Source of the DNA: JBBRYW01 sp038237235
GTDB lineage: Bacteria > Actinomycetota > Thermoleophilia > Gaiellales > Gaiellaceae
Assembly: GCA_038237235.1 (NCBI GenBank)
Contig: JBBRYW010000148.1
Coordinates: 1 to 8,290, forward strand
Length of the DNA: 8,290 bases
Reading direction: 5' to 3'
Both the position numbers and the translations under genes were made by a program. Shown one piece after another: positions 1 through 5,833 of the stretch. The notes beneath the pieces were generated by a model. That model was given only the letters and a program-made list of their open reading frames with translations, was not told where the DNA came from and ran no database searches. Every line of letters starts with the position of its first letter. Position 1 is the first letter of the stretch.

Positions 1-482
1 GAGAAGTCGTAGCGCTCGAGACCGGGAAGGAAGAGGCTCGGGAGGTGCGCTGCCTGGATCGCGACTGGCGCGCTGTCCGCGAGGCGCACCCGCTTGATGA
101 CGATCGCCGGCGCGCTCTCCGCGATGCCGAGCTTGGTCGCCACCACGGCGGAGGCAGGGACGAAGCTGACCGAGACGACCCGCGCGGACGAGCGCCAGCC
201 ACGCTGCTCGATGTCCTGGGTGAAGGAGGTGAGCTGCGGAGGGCCGAGGATGAGCGTGTGGTCTCCGGACGCGAAGGTTCCCTTCCCCTGCATGCGGATC
301 AGAAGGCCCTCGGCGACAAGCATCCCTATCGCACGGCGCACTGTGATGCTCGAGACACCGAACTCGCGGCAAAGCTCGCTCTCCGACGGCAGCCGGTCGC
401 CCTGCTTCCACACCTTCTGCGCGATGCGCGTTCGCAACGCGTCCGCGGTTTGCGCGTAGAGTGGCCCCGACGTCCGTTGCAT
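1..482 (-). CDS. GntR/HutC-family transcriptional regulator with UTRA domain, C-terminus cut off by window edge
   Basis: Reading the minus strand from ATG at 482-480 gives about 160 residues with no stop before the window edge. Residues ~7-70 form a GntR-type winged helix: LYAQTADALRTRI, then GDRLPSESELCREFGVSS, then TVRRAIGMLVAEGLL and the wing QGKGTFAS. From about residue 78 the sequence (LGPPQLTSFTQDIEQRGW, then a run ending AIVIKRVRLADSAPVAIQ) matches the start of a UTRA effector domain, the fold HutC-subfamily repressors use to sense small metabolites, often sugar phosphates. Family members are usually ~240 aa, so roughly the last 80 residues are missing. An AGAGGA lies 9 nt upstream of the ATG (plus-strand 492-497). 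The gene is divergent from the importer operon, which suggests local control of it. Effector and operator are inferred, not shown. Confidence 0.93.
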   Translation of the reverse strand, partial: MQRTSGPLYAQTADALRTRIAQKVWKQGDRLPSESELCREFGVSSITVRRAIGMLVAEGLLIRMQGKGTFASGDHTLILGPPQLTSFTQDIEQRGWRSSARVVSVSFVPASAVVATKLGIAESAPAIVIKRVRLADSAPVAIQAAHLPSLFLPGLERYDF

Positions 483-554
483 GCGTCCTCGTCCTCTCAA
501 GACGACTCACAGTTCTCTAGCTCAGTATAAAGAGCACGGACTAAGGCTTCACTT

Positions 555-570
555 CGTATAAGCTTATGCG
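555..570. promoter_or_regulatory. Candidate operator palindrome for the GntR/HutC regulator
   Basis: CGTATAAGCTTATGCG is a 16-bp palindrome with one mismatched pair and a perfect 10-bp core ATAAGCTTAT (558-567). HutC-subfamily regulators bind short AT-centred inverted repeats as dimers, and this one sits just upstream of the operon's ribosome binding site. Binding here would block a promoter using TATAAA or TATAAG. Assignment to this regulator rests only on position and symmetry. Confidence 0.4.
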
Positions 571-581
571 CTCCGATCGAA

Positions 582-588
582 AGGGGAG
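582..588 (+). promoter_or_regulatory. Strong Shine-Dalgarno sequence before ATG 592
   Basis: AGGGGAG lies just before ATG at 592-594 and is the best ribosome binding site in the window. That ATG is not in the frame of the substrate-binding protein. The in-frame candidate, TTG at 609, is about 20 nt downstream, too far for this site. The mismatch decides how the start of the next gene should be read. Confidence 0.7.
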
Positions 589-608
589 ATCATGCGACAG
601 CTAAGGCC

Positions 609-2471
609 TTGCAGGCGGCGAGGACAGGAACTTCCGCTCTCGGGCTGCTCCTCACGGGAGCACTTGCCGTGGGCCTCGCAGCCTCCGCCGGTGCGACGGG
701 CAATCCGGTGGGCAAGCGCTCCGCGTCAGGCGGCACTTTCACCTCCATCTACTTTGCGCACGAGCTCTCACCGGGCGCTCCGAAGAATCCCTTCAACGCG
801 CTCGGCAACGCCTTCACGACGTACGACCAGATGGACCTCGGCTGGTCGAAGAACTCACCGAAGAATCCGAACGCGTTCTTCCCAGGACTTGCCCAGCGGT
901 GGAAGGTGACGAACGGAGGCCGGACGGTCACGCTCTGGATCCAGCCCAAGGCGAGGTGGTCGGACGGCTCGCCCGTCACGGCCCAGGACGTGAGGACGTC
1001 GATCGCGATCAACTACATCCGCCTCGGCAGCGCGACGTCGACGACGCCGACGTTCAACATCGGCTCGCTCAAGGTCCTCGGCCAGAAGAAGCTTCAGATC
1101 GAGCAGGTGCCGGGTATCAACTACAAGCTCTATCTGCGCACGCTGCTCCTCTTCTTCGTCGTGCCGAACTCGCAGTACGGCAGCCAGCTTCCAGCAAACA
1201 TCTGGTCGCTGATCGCGGACGCGCAGTACAGCGGCACCGACAAAGACAAGATGACGGCCGCTAGCGACGCGCTGGCGAAGCTCGCGCAGGTCAGCAAGCA
1301 GATCGCGTCCTTCGATCCACCCAAGAACCTCGCGGCCGGTCCGTTCGTTCTGCAGAGGCTCAACGCCGGCGAGGCTGTGCTGGTGAAGAACAAGTACTAC
1401 TACGCGGCCGGCCAGATCCGCCCAAGCCAGGTAGTGCTGCGGAACTACACGGGCAACGAGCAGATCTGGAACTACCTGATCTCGGGGCAGCTCGACTACG
1501 CGCCGTACACGGCGATGCCCACGAACATCCTGAAGAAGATCCTGCAGAGGAAAGGCAACAAGCGGGTCGATTCGACCTCATACGTCGAGGCCTCGATCGC
1601 CTTCAACGAGAGCCACTACCCGTATCGCCTGCGCGCGGCGCGCGAGGCCATCGCACATGTGATCGACCGCGCGGCCGTGCAGCGGGTGGGCGAGCCCGTG
1701 AGCGGCACCGCCTCGAAGTGGTCGGACGGCCTCATCGACCAGGCGACAATGGCCTGGCTGAAGCCCGCGGACCGCGCCCTGCTCAAGCCCTACGGGCACG
1801 ATCTTCGCCTCGCGGCATCGCTGCTGACGCAAGCCGGCTTCAAGAAGGTCGACGGCAAATGGCGTCTCCCGAACGGCGACCCATGGACGATCGATCTCAA
1901 CACGGTCAGTGGCTTCAGCGACTGGATCGTCGCCTCGAGCGTGATCGCGAACGAGCTGACGAGCTTCGGCATTCCGACGAAGCCCGTGCTGGCACCGAGC
2001 TACTCCACCTACCTCCAGAACCTCGCGGCCGGCAACTACTCCGTGGGCTGGTGGCTGAACGCGCTCGGCCCCTCGACGTACACCGCGTTCCAGCGGATCT
2101 ACGGCCCGTCCAACGGCTACAACCTCGTCGGTAGCAACCTGATCCGCTACAAGCCGGAGGACAAGAAAGGCAACTGGCTGAACACCCCCGCGACCGTGAA
2201 GATCCCGAAGTACGGCACCGTCGCTCCCGGACAGCTTGCGGCACAGCTCGCCGAGGTGGTTGGGAACACGAGCGCCGAGCGCAAGCTCGTGACCAAGCTC
2301 GCGCTGGCCACCAACGCCCAGCTGCCGATGATCGAGCTGTGGAACTACATCCGCGTGCAGTTCGTGAACACGAACCGCTGGACGAACTTCCCGCCGAACC
2401 ACAGCGAGGCATTGCTCGCCAACGGACCGGGAGTCTGGATGACGCTGGGGTATGTCAGGCCCAAGCGCTGA
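609..2471 (+). CDS. ABC importer substrate-binding protein, peptide/nickel type (SBP_bac_5 family)
   Basis: This extracytoplasmic receptor captures the substrate for the importer encoded downstream. Read from TTG 609 it is 620 aa, slightly longer than typical. Residues ~1-29 look like a Sec signal peptide: basic start, hydrophobic SALGLLLTGALAVGLAA, and a plausible cleavage after SAGA. No lipobox cysteine is visible, which is unusual for a monoderm binding protein. Family hallmarks are FFPGLAQRW, then RWSDGSPVTAQDV at ~116-128, a central AREAIAHVIDRAAV, and LAASLLTQAGFKK at ~402-414 followed by a DGKWRLPNGDPW stretch. The start is uncertain. The strong ribosome binding site precedes ATG 592 in another frame, and one extra base around 603-608 would join that ATG to this frame (MRQLRALQAARTG). 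The stop overlaps the next gene by 20 nt. Substrate cannot be read from sequence. Confidence 0.93.
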   Translation: MQAARTGTSALGLLLTGALAVGLAASAGATGNPVGKRSASGGTFTSIYFAHELSPGAPKNPFNALGNAFTTYDQMDLGWSKNSPKNPNAFFPGLAQRWKVTNGGRTVTLWIQPKARWSDGSPVTAQDVRTSIAINYIRLGSATSTTPTFNIGSLKVLGQKKLQIEQVPGINYKLYLRTLLLFFVVPNSQYGSQLPANIWSLIADAQYSGTDKDKMTAASDALAKLAQVSKQIASFDPPKNLAAGPFVLQRLNAGEAVLVKNKYYYAAGQIRPSQVVLRNYTGNEQIWNYLISGQLDYAPYTAMPTNILKKILQRKGNKRVDSTSYVEASIAFNESHYPYRLRAAREAIAHVIDRAAVQRVGEPVSGTASKWSDGLIDQATMAWLKPADRALLKPYGHDLRLAASLLTQAGFKKVDGKWRLPNGDPWTIDLNTVSGFSDWIVASSVIANELTSFGIPTKPVLAPSYSTYLQNLAAGNYSVGWWLNALGPSTYTAFQRIYGPSNGYNLVGSNLIRYKPEDKKGNWLNTPATVKIPKYGTVAPGQLAAQLAEVVGNTSAERKLVTKLALATNAQLPMIELWNYIRVQFVNTNRWTNFPPNHSEALLANGPGVWMTLGYVRPKR

Positions 2472-3594
2472 CCGCGGGCGGACGCTGTCTGCGCGTTCGC
2501 ACGACGCGCAGACGGCCGCCCCCGCCGACGTGCGGGCGGCGCTCGACGAGGGAGGGGCCGGCGCGAGGGCCGCCTCCCGCCCGGGCGCGGACATCGACCG
2601 CCTCAGGGCGCTCGTCCTGCGCACAGGGCGACGCGTGGTCGGCGGGATCATGATGGTGCTCGTGGTCGCGAGCTTCACCTTCTTCGTTATCCGCCTGGTG
2701 CCCGGTGATCCGGTCGCGGCGCGCTACGAAGAGCTGGTCCTGCGAGGAGTCCCACCTGACCAGGCCAGGTCGCAGGTTCAGGGCATGTACGGGTTCCTGC
2801 CGCACGAGTCGCTGCTCGAGCAGTATCCGGGCTACCTGTGGCGGCTCCTGCACCTCGACTTCGGCAAGTCGATCTCCTACGAAGGAGTCAGCGTCTCGCA
2901 CCTGGTCACCTCGGCCGCGCCCTACACGGTGATCCTCGTCCTCTCGGGGCTCATCGTCAGCTTCCTGATCGGTGTCTTCGCCGGTGCGCTCGCGGCAGTT
3001 CGCCGCTCGTCGAGCCTCGGAGACCTGCTCACCATCTCCGGCTCGCTTCTGCACGGAATCCCGCAGTTCATCATGGCGCTCTTCCTCGCCTACGTCTTCA
3101 CCACGCTGTGGGCGATCTTTCCCTACGGCGCGCCGTACGACGCGACGATCGCGCCGGGCTGGTCGATCGACTTCCTGCGCTCACTCTTCGTTCACGCGGT
3201 TCTGCCGGTGTCGGCGTACGCGCTGGCGAGTTACGGGGGCTGGCTGCTCACGATGAAGTCGAGCGTCGTCTCCGTGCTCGGGGACGACTTCGTGCTGGCC
3301 GCCGAGCTCCGCGGCCTCACGCTGGCGCTGCGCCTCCGCTACATCGCGCGGAACGCGATCCTGCCGCTCTTCACGATCTTCGCGCTATCCGTCGGGTTCA
3401 TGTTCGGCGGCTCCGTCTTCATCGAGAACGTCTTCGACTACCCCGGCCTCGGGAAGCTGCTGCTCGACAGCATCAAGTCGCAGGACTACCCGTTGATGAG
3501 CGGCACCTTCGTGCTCATCACGGCGGCCGTCATCATCGCCAACATTCTCGCCGACGTCCTCTACACGGTGATCGACCCGCGCGTGAGGGCCTAG
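2452..3594 (+). CDS. ABC importer permease, DppB/OppB type
   Basis: This is the first of two membrane subunits forming the translocation pore of the importer. From ATG 2452 it is 380 aa. After a hydrophilic N-terminal stretch of ~60 residues come six likely membrane segments, at about 64-82, 158-184, 200-224, 246-268, 303-327 and 348-371. FVIRLVPGDPVAARY follows the first, as is typical of DppB proteins. The EAA-type coupling loop is AAELRGL near 283-289, followed by RYIARNAILPL, and would dock on an ATPase. The gene overlaps the binding-protein gene by 20 nt. The N-terminal extension is longer than usual for DppB. GTG 2635, with AGGG 6 nt upstream, is an alternative start just before the first membrane helix, but the G/C-rich third positions of the extension favour real coding. 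The TAG stop is built from the first bases of the downstream repeat. Confidence 0.93.
   Translation: MSGPSADRGRTLSARSHDAQTAAPADVRAALDEGGAGARAASRPGADIDRLRALVLRTGRRVVGGIMMVLVVASFTFFVIRLVPGDPVAARYEELVLRGVPPDQARSQVQGMYGFLPHESLLEQYPGYLWRLLHLDFGKSISYEGVSVSHLVTSAAPYTVILVLSGLIVSFLIGVFAGALAAVRRSSSLGDLLTISGSLLHGIPQFIMALFLAYVFTTLWAIFPYGAPYDATIAPGWSIDFLRSLFVHAVLPVSAYALASYGGWLLTMKSSVVSVLGDDFVLAAELRGLTLALRLRYIARNAILPLFTIFALSVGFMFGGSVFIENVFDYPGLGKLLLDSIKSQDYPLMSGTFVLITAAVIIANILADVLYTVIDPRVRA
2484..2516 (+). other. Hairpin just after the binding-protein stop codon, inside the start of the first permease gene
   Basis: GTCTGCGCGT (2487-2496) and ACGCGCAGAC (2504-2513) are perfectly complementary around a 7-nt loop. 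The stem extends to 13 pairs (2484-2496 with 2504-2516) including one T/G wobble. It starts 12 nt after the binding-protein stop and has no T-run, so it is not a classical terminator. In several binding-protein operons, such as mal-type ones, a hairpin at this position protects the upstream message and raises binding-protein levels over the membrane subunits. The same role is plausible here but inferred. Confidence 0.55.
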
Positions 3595-3756
3595 TGCCGT
3601 GTCCGGGGAATACCGCGCGCCCTGGCCCCTCGCAAAGCGGCGCCGCTCCGCGTCCTCAGTCGCGCCAATATGGAACATATTGACGCTCCCTGCGTCCTTG
3701 ACCGGCTTGCTTTTCGCTCGCCAGGATCATCACCGAATTCCCCGGACACGGCACTA
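3592..3756 (+). repeat. Structured palindromic element, copy 1
   Basis: The 165-nt unit begins TAGTGCCGTGTCCGGGGAAT (3592-3611) and ends with its exact reverse complement (3737-3756), a perfect 20-bp terminal inverted repeat. Nested inside are a middle stem CCTGGC/GCCAGG (3621-3626 with 3720-3725) and an apical hairpin CAATATG-GAA-CATATTG (3666-3682) with extra GCG/CGC pairs outside one mismatch. Blocks between the stems match copy 2 almost exactly: ACCGCGCGC (3612-3620), GCAAAGCGGCGCCGC (3632-3646), GCGTCCTCAGTCG (3650-3662), and 31 of 32 bases at 3686-3717. The unit carries no credible gene. Its ends are TA, as left by TA-targeting transposons. It could be a non-autonomous mobile element or a structured RNA within the operon transcript. 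I do not recognise the family. Confidence 0.88.
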
Positions 3757-3921
3757 GTGCTCCGTCCCGGAAGTGACCGCGCGCACCGGCGGCTGCAAAG
3801 CGGCGCCGCGCGGCGTCCTCAGTCGGGCCCATATAAGTGCATATGGGCCCTCCCTGCGTCCTTGCCCGGCTTGCTTTTCGCGCGCCGGATACATCACGGA
3901 ACCCCCGGGACGGAGCACTGA
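3755..3921 (+). repeat. Structured palindromic element, copy 2
   Basis: This unit is in direct tandem with copy 1 and shares the TA at 3755-3756. The outer stem is AGTGCTCCGTCCCGG (3756-3770) paired perfectly with CCGGGACGGAGCACT (3905-3919). The middle stem is CCGGCG/CGCCGG (3786-3791 with 3883-3888). The apical hairpin is GGGCCCATAT/ATATGGGCCC (3825-3834 with 3841-3850), perfect, with a 6-nt loop. All three stems differ in sequence from copy 1 yet stay complementary, while the intervening blocks are conserved (3776-3784, 3795-3809, 3813-3825, 3850-3881). The right end runs straight into the start codon of the second permease and contains its ribosome binding site. Apparent reading frames through both copies are chance products of the repeat. 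Confidence 0.88.
3912..3915 (+). promoter_or_regulatory. Ribosome binding site of the second permease, embedded in the 3' arm of element copy 2
   Basis: GGAG at 3912-3915 is 5 nt from ATG 3921 and is the only good Shine-Dalgarno sequence for that gene. It lies wholly within the 3' arm (3905-3919) of the perfect 15-bp outer stem of copy 2. If that stem forms in the mRNA, the site is paired with CTCC of the 5' arm (3761-3764) and hidden from ribosomes. The site also argues for ATG 3921 over the upstream in-frame ATG 3837, which lies in the apical loop of the repeat. Confidence 0.7.
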
Positions 3922-4823
3922 TGGCGACCGCGGTCGAGACTCTTGCCCCGAAACGGCGCCGGGCGCCTTTCCTGCTCCTGTTCCTCCGCGTGCTCACCCG
4001 CCGCGCAAGCCGCATGATCGGCTTCATCATCGTCGCTGGCTTCGCTGTGATGGCGATCGCGGGCCCATACATGTACCCGGGCCAGCTGCCGATCGACCCG
4101 CTCCACATCTACGCGAAGCCGAGTGCCGCCCACCCGCTCGGCACCGATTTCGCGGGCACGGACGTGCTCGCGCTGATCGTTACCGGCGCGCGTTACGTCC
4201 TGTCGGCTGCGGCGCTCGCTGCGCTCATTCACGTCGTGCTCGGGACCGTATTCGGGCTCATCTCCGGCTATCGCCGCGGCCTGATCGACTCGGTGCTGAT
4301 GCGCATCACGGACTTCGCGCTGACCGTGCCGACCTTTCCGCTCCTGATCGTCCTCTCGACGATCTGGGACTTCGGGTCGGCTGTCGCGATGGGCTTCGTG
4401 CTCGGAATCGTCGGTTGGGGCGCTCTCGCGCGGGCGGTTCGCTCGCAGGTCCTCTCGCTGCGCGAGCGAGGCTTCATCGAGGCGGCGCGCGGGCTCGGCC
4501 TCTCACGCATGCACATCATCTGGCGCGAGCTGATGCCGAATGTGGCGCCCTACATCGCCATGAACCTGCTGCTCTCGATCACGGCCAGCATCTACGCCGA
4601 GGTCGGGCTCTTCTTCCTGGGCGTCGTTCCCTTCGGCACCAACAACTGGGGCGTGATGCTCAACCTCGCCGTCTTCCAGGCGGGCGCGATCAGCTCGAAC
4701 GAGGCGCTCACGTACCTGCTCTCGCCGCTCGTCGCGATCCTGCTCCTGACGCTCGGTGTGGTTCTCGTGCTCGACGCCGTCGACGAGCTGTTCAACCCTC
4801 GCCTGCGAGAGGCCTACCGCTGA
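3921..4823 (+). CDS. ABC importer permease, DppC/OppC type
   Basis: This is the second pore-forming subunit, 300 aa from ATG 3921. A basic cytoplasmic N-terminus (APKRRRAP, then RVLTRRASR) precedes the first membrane helix at ~32-50. The family signature HPLGTDFAGTDVL is at 71-83, just before the core transport domain. The EAA loop is FIEAARGLGLSRMHIIWREL, with the EAARGLG core at ~187-193, followed by MPNVAPYI. The end, DELFNPRLREAYR, is typical of DppC. An in-frame ATG at 3837 would add 28 residues encoded only by the repeat, so I reject it. The gene is separated from its partner permease by the 330-nt repeat pair, which is odd because these two genes usually abut. At its 3' end TGA overlaps the likely start of the next gene. 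Confidence 0.94.
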   Translation: MATAVETLAPKRRRAPFLLLFLRVLTRRASRMIGFIIVAGFAVMAIAGPYMYPGQLPIDPLHIYAKPSAAHPLGTDFAGTDVLALIVTGARYVLSAAALAALIHVVLGTVFGLISGYRRGLIDSVLMRITDFALTVPTFPLLIVLSTIWDFGSAVAMGFVLGIVGWGALARAVRSQVLSLRERGFIEAARGLGLSRMHIIWRELMPNVAPYIAMNLLLSITASIYAEVGLFFLGVVPFGTNNWGVMLNLAVFQAGAISSNEALTYLLSPLVAILLLTLGVVLVLDAVDELFNPRLREAYR

Positions 4824-5833
4824 GCGGCACCGCTGGAGCCGGCGGGTCCGCGGTCAGCGTCCGCGGCCTGACCGTCACGTACCGCACAGACGACGGCGAG
4901 CTGCCGGCGATCAACGAGGTCGATCTGGAGCTTCCCGCGGGCGTCATCACCGGGATCGTCGGCGAATCGGGATCGGGCAAGTCGACGCTCGCGCTCGCCC
5001 TGCTGGGGGCCGTTACGGGCTCGGGAAGAATCGCCGCCGGGGCGATCGATGTTGCCGGCGTAGGCGATGTAACCCATATGAGGGCGGGCGAGCTGCGCCG
5101 CGTGCGCGGCACGGACCTGAGCTTCGTCTTCCAAGCGTCGCAGAGCTCGCTCAACCCGCTTCGGCCGATCGGCAAGCAGCTGCTCGACCTCGGACGCTCG
5201 CACGGGGTCAAGGATCGCCGTCAGCTCTTGCGAGACGCGAGGGAGCTGATCGAGCGGATGGGCCTCGACTCCTACCGCGTGCTCGCGTCCTACCAGCACG
5301 AGCTCTCGGGCGGCATGCGTCAGCGTGTCGGGATCATCTTCGCGCTCGCGCTAGGGAGCCGCGTGCTGATCCTCGACGAGCCGACGACCGCCCTCGACAT
5401 GATCTCCCAGTCGGCCGTGCTCAAGATCCTGCGTGAGTTGCACGAGGAACGTGGCCTCACGACCGTGCTGGTCACGCACGACATCGGCATCGTCGGCGAG
5501 CTGACCGATCGGATCGTGGTCATGTACGCGGGCCGGGTCGTTGAGGACGGGGTGACGGCCGAGGTCTTGAGCGCTCCCAGTCATCCCTACACACAGGGCC
5601 TTGTCCGGGCGATCCCACGGATCGTCGGCGACACCTCGCTCGCCCTCCCGCTGCCCGGCTCGCCTCCGGACCTGACCACGATCCCCCCACTCGGCTGCGT
5701 CTTCCGTGAGCGGTGTCCGCTGCGAATGGAGATCTGCGACGAGACGCACCCGGCTCTCGACTATGTTGGCGACGAGCGGCGCGTCGCCTGTCATGCGGTC
5801 GCCCCCTCCCGCTCGCTCGCCTCCGCCCGATGA
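4820..5833 (+). CDS. ABC importer ATP-binding protein, DppD/OppD type
   Basis: This is one of two ATPases that drive the importer from the cytoplasmic side. From CTG 4820 it is 337 aa. All motifs are intact: Walker A GESGSGKST at 48-56, Q-loop at Q105 followed by SSLNPLRPIG, signature LSGGMRQR at 162-169, Walker B VLILDEP with D186/E187, TTALD at 189-193, and the switch histidine H220. The C-terminal oligopeptide-transporter tail carries four cysteines (C293, C299, C306, C324), as in DppD/F proteins, where an iron-sulfur cluster has been reported for some members (from memory). No ATG, GTG or TTG occurs in frame near the expected start. CTG 4820 overlaps the previous stop as CTGA and has GAGAGG 7 nt upstream, so it is my best start. 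The frame stays open far upstream over the permease gene, but that part is a shadow. Confidence 0.92.
   Translation: MSGTAGAGGSAVSVRGLTVTYRTDDGELPAINEVDLELPAGVITGIVGESGSGKSTLALALLGAVTGSGRIAAGAIDVAGVGDVTHMRAGELRRVRGTDLSFVFQASQSSLNPLRPIGKQLLDLGRSHGVKDRRQLLRDARELIERMGLDSYRVLASYQHELSGGMRQRVGIIFALALGSRVLILDEPTTALDMISQSAVLKILRELHEERGLTTVLVTHDIGIVGELTDRIVVMYAGRVVEDGVTAEVLSAPSHPYTQGLVRAIPRIVGDTSLALPLPGSPPDLTTIPPLGCVFRERCPLRMEICDETHPALDYVGDERRVACHAVAPSRSLASAR

Larger units (their letters stand above)
483..591. promoter_or_regulatory. Divergent promoter region between the regulator and the importer operon
   Basis: This is the only clearly AT-richer stretch in the window, lying between two divergent genes, so promoters for both are expected here. 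The best leftward -10 candidate is TATACT (plus-strand 524-529). A poor -35-like GTGAAG lies 17 nt upstream of it on the minus strand. Rightward candidates are TATAAA (526-531) and TATAAG (557-562), neither with a convincing -35 box. The overlap of leftward and rightward -10 candidates would make the region easy to regulate with one repressor. Promoter positions are weakly supported, and the regional call is firmer than any single box. Confidence 0.5.

Noticed and set aside
94..530. Plus-strand reading frames opposite the regulator
   Set aside because: Low-complexity composition with no recognisable domain. The minus-strand frame is a clear GntR-UTRA protein.
1578..2678. Long minus-strand reading frame (366 codons) under the binding-protein gene
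   Set aside because: An antisense shadow typical of GC-rich genes, with no domain-like pattern; the plus strand encodes a clear SBP_bac_5 protein.
3592..3756. Copy 1 as a rho-independent terminator
   Set aside because: No T-run follows the long stem, and the downstream genes belong to the same transporter, so readthrough is expected.
3837..3920. 28-residue N-terminal extension of the second permease from ATG 3837
   Set aside because: It is encoded by the repeat, begins in the apical loop and lacks a good ribosome binding site, whereas ATG 3921 has GGAG 5 nt upstream.
3592..3921. CRISPR array
   Set aside because: Only two adjoining ~165-nt units with no unique spacers, and each unit is itself a long palindrome.
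3773..5833. Single 686-aa protein ending in the ATPase
   Set aside because: The upstream ~350 residues are arginine-rich out-of-frame translation of the repeat and the second permease gene. Only the part after about 4820 looks like protein.
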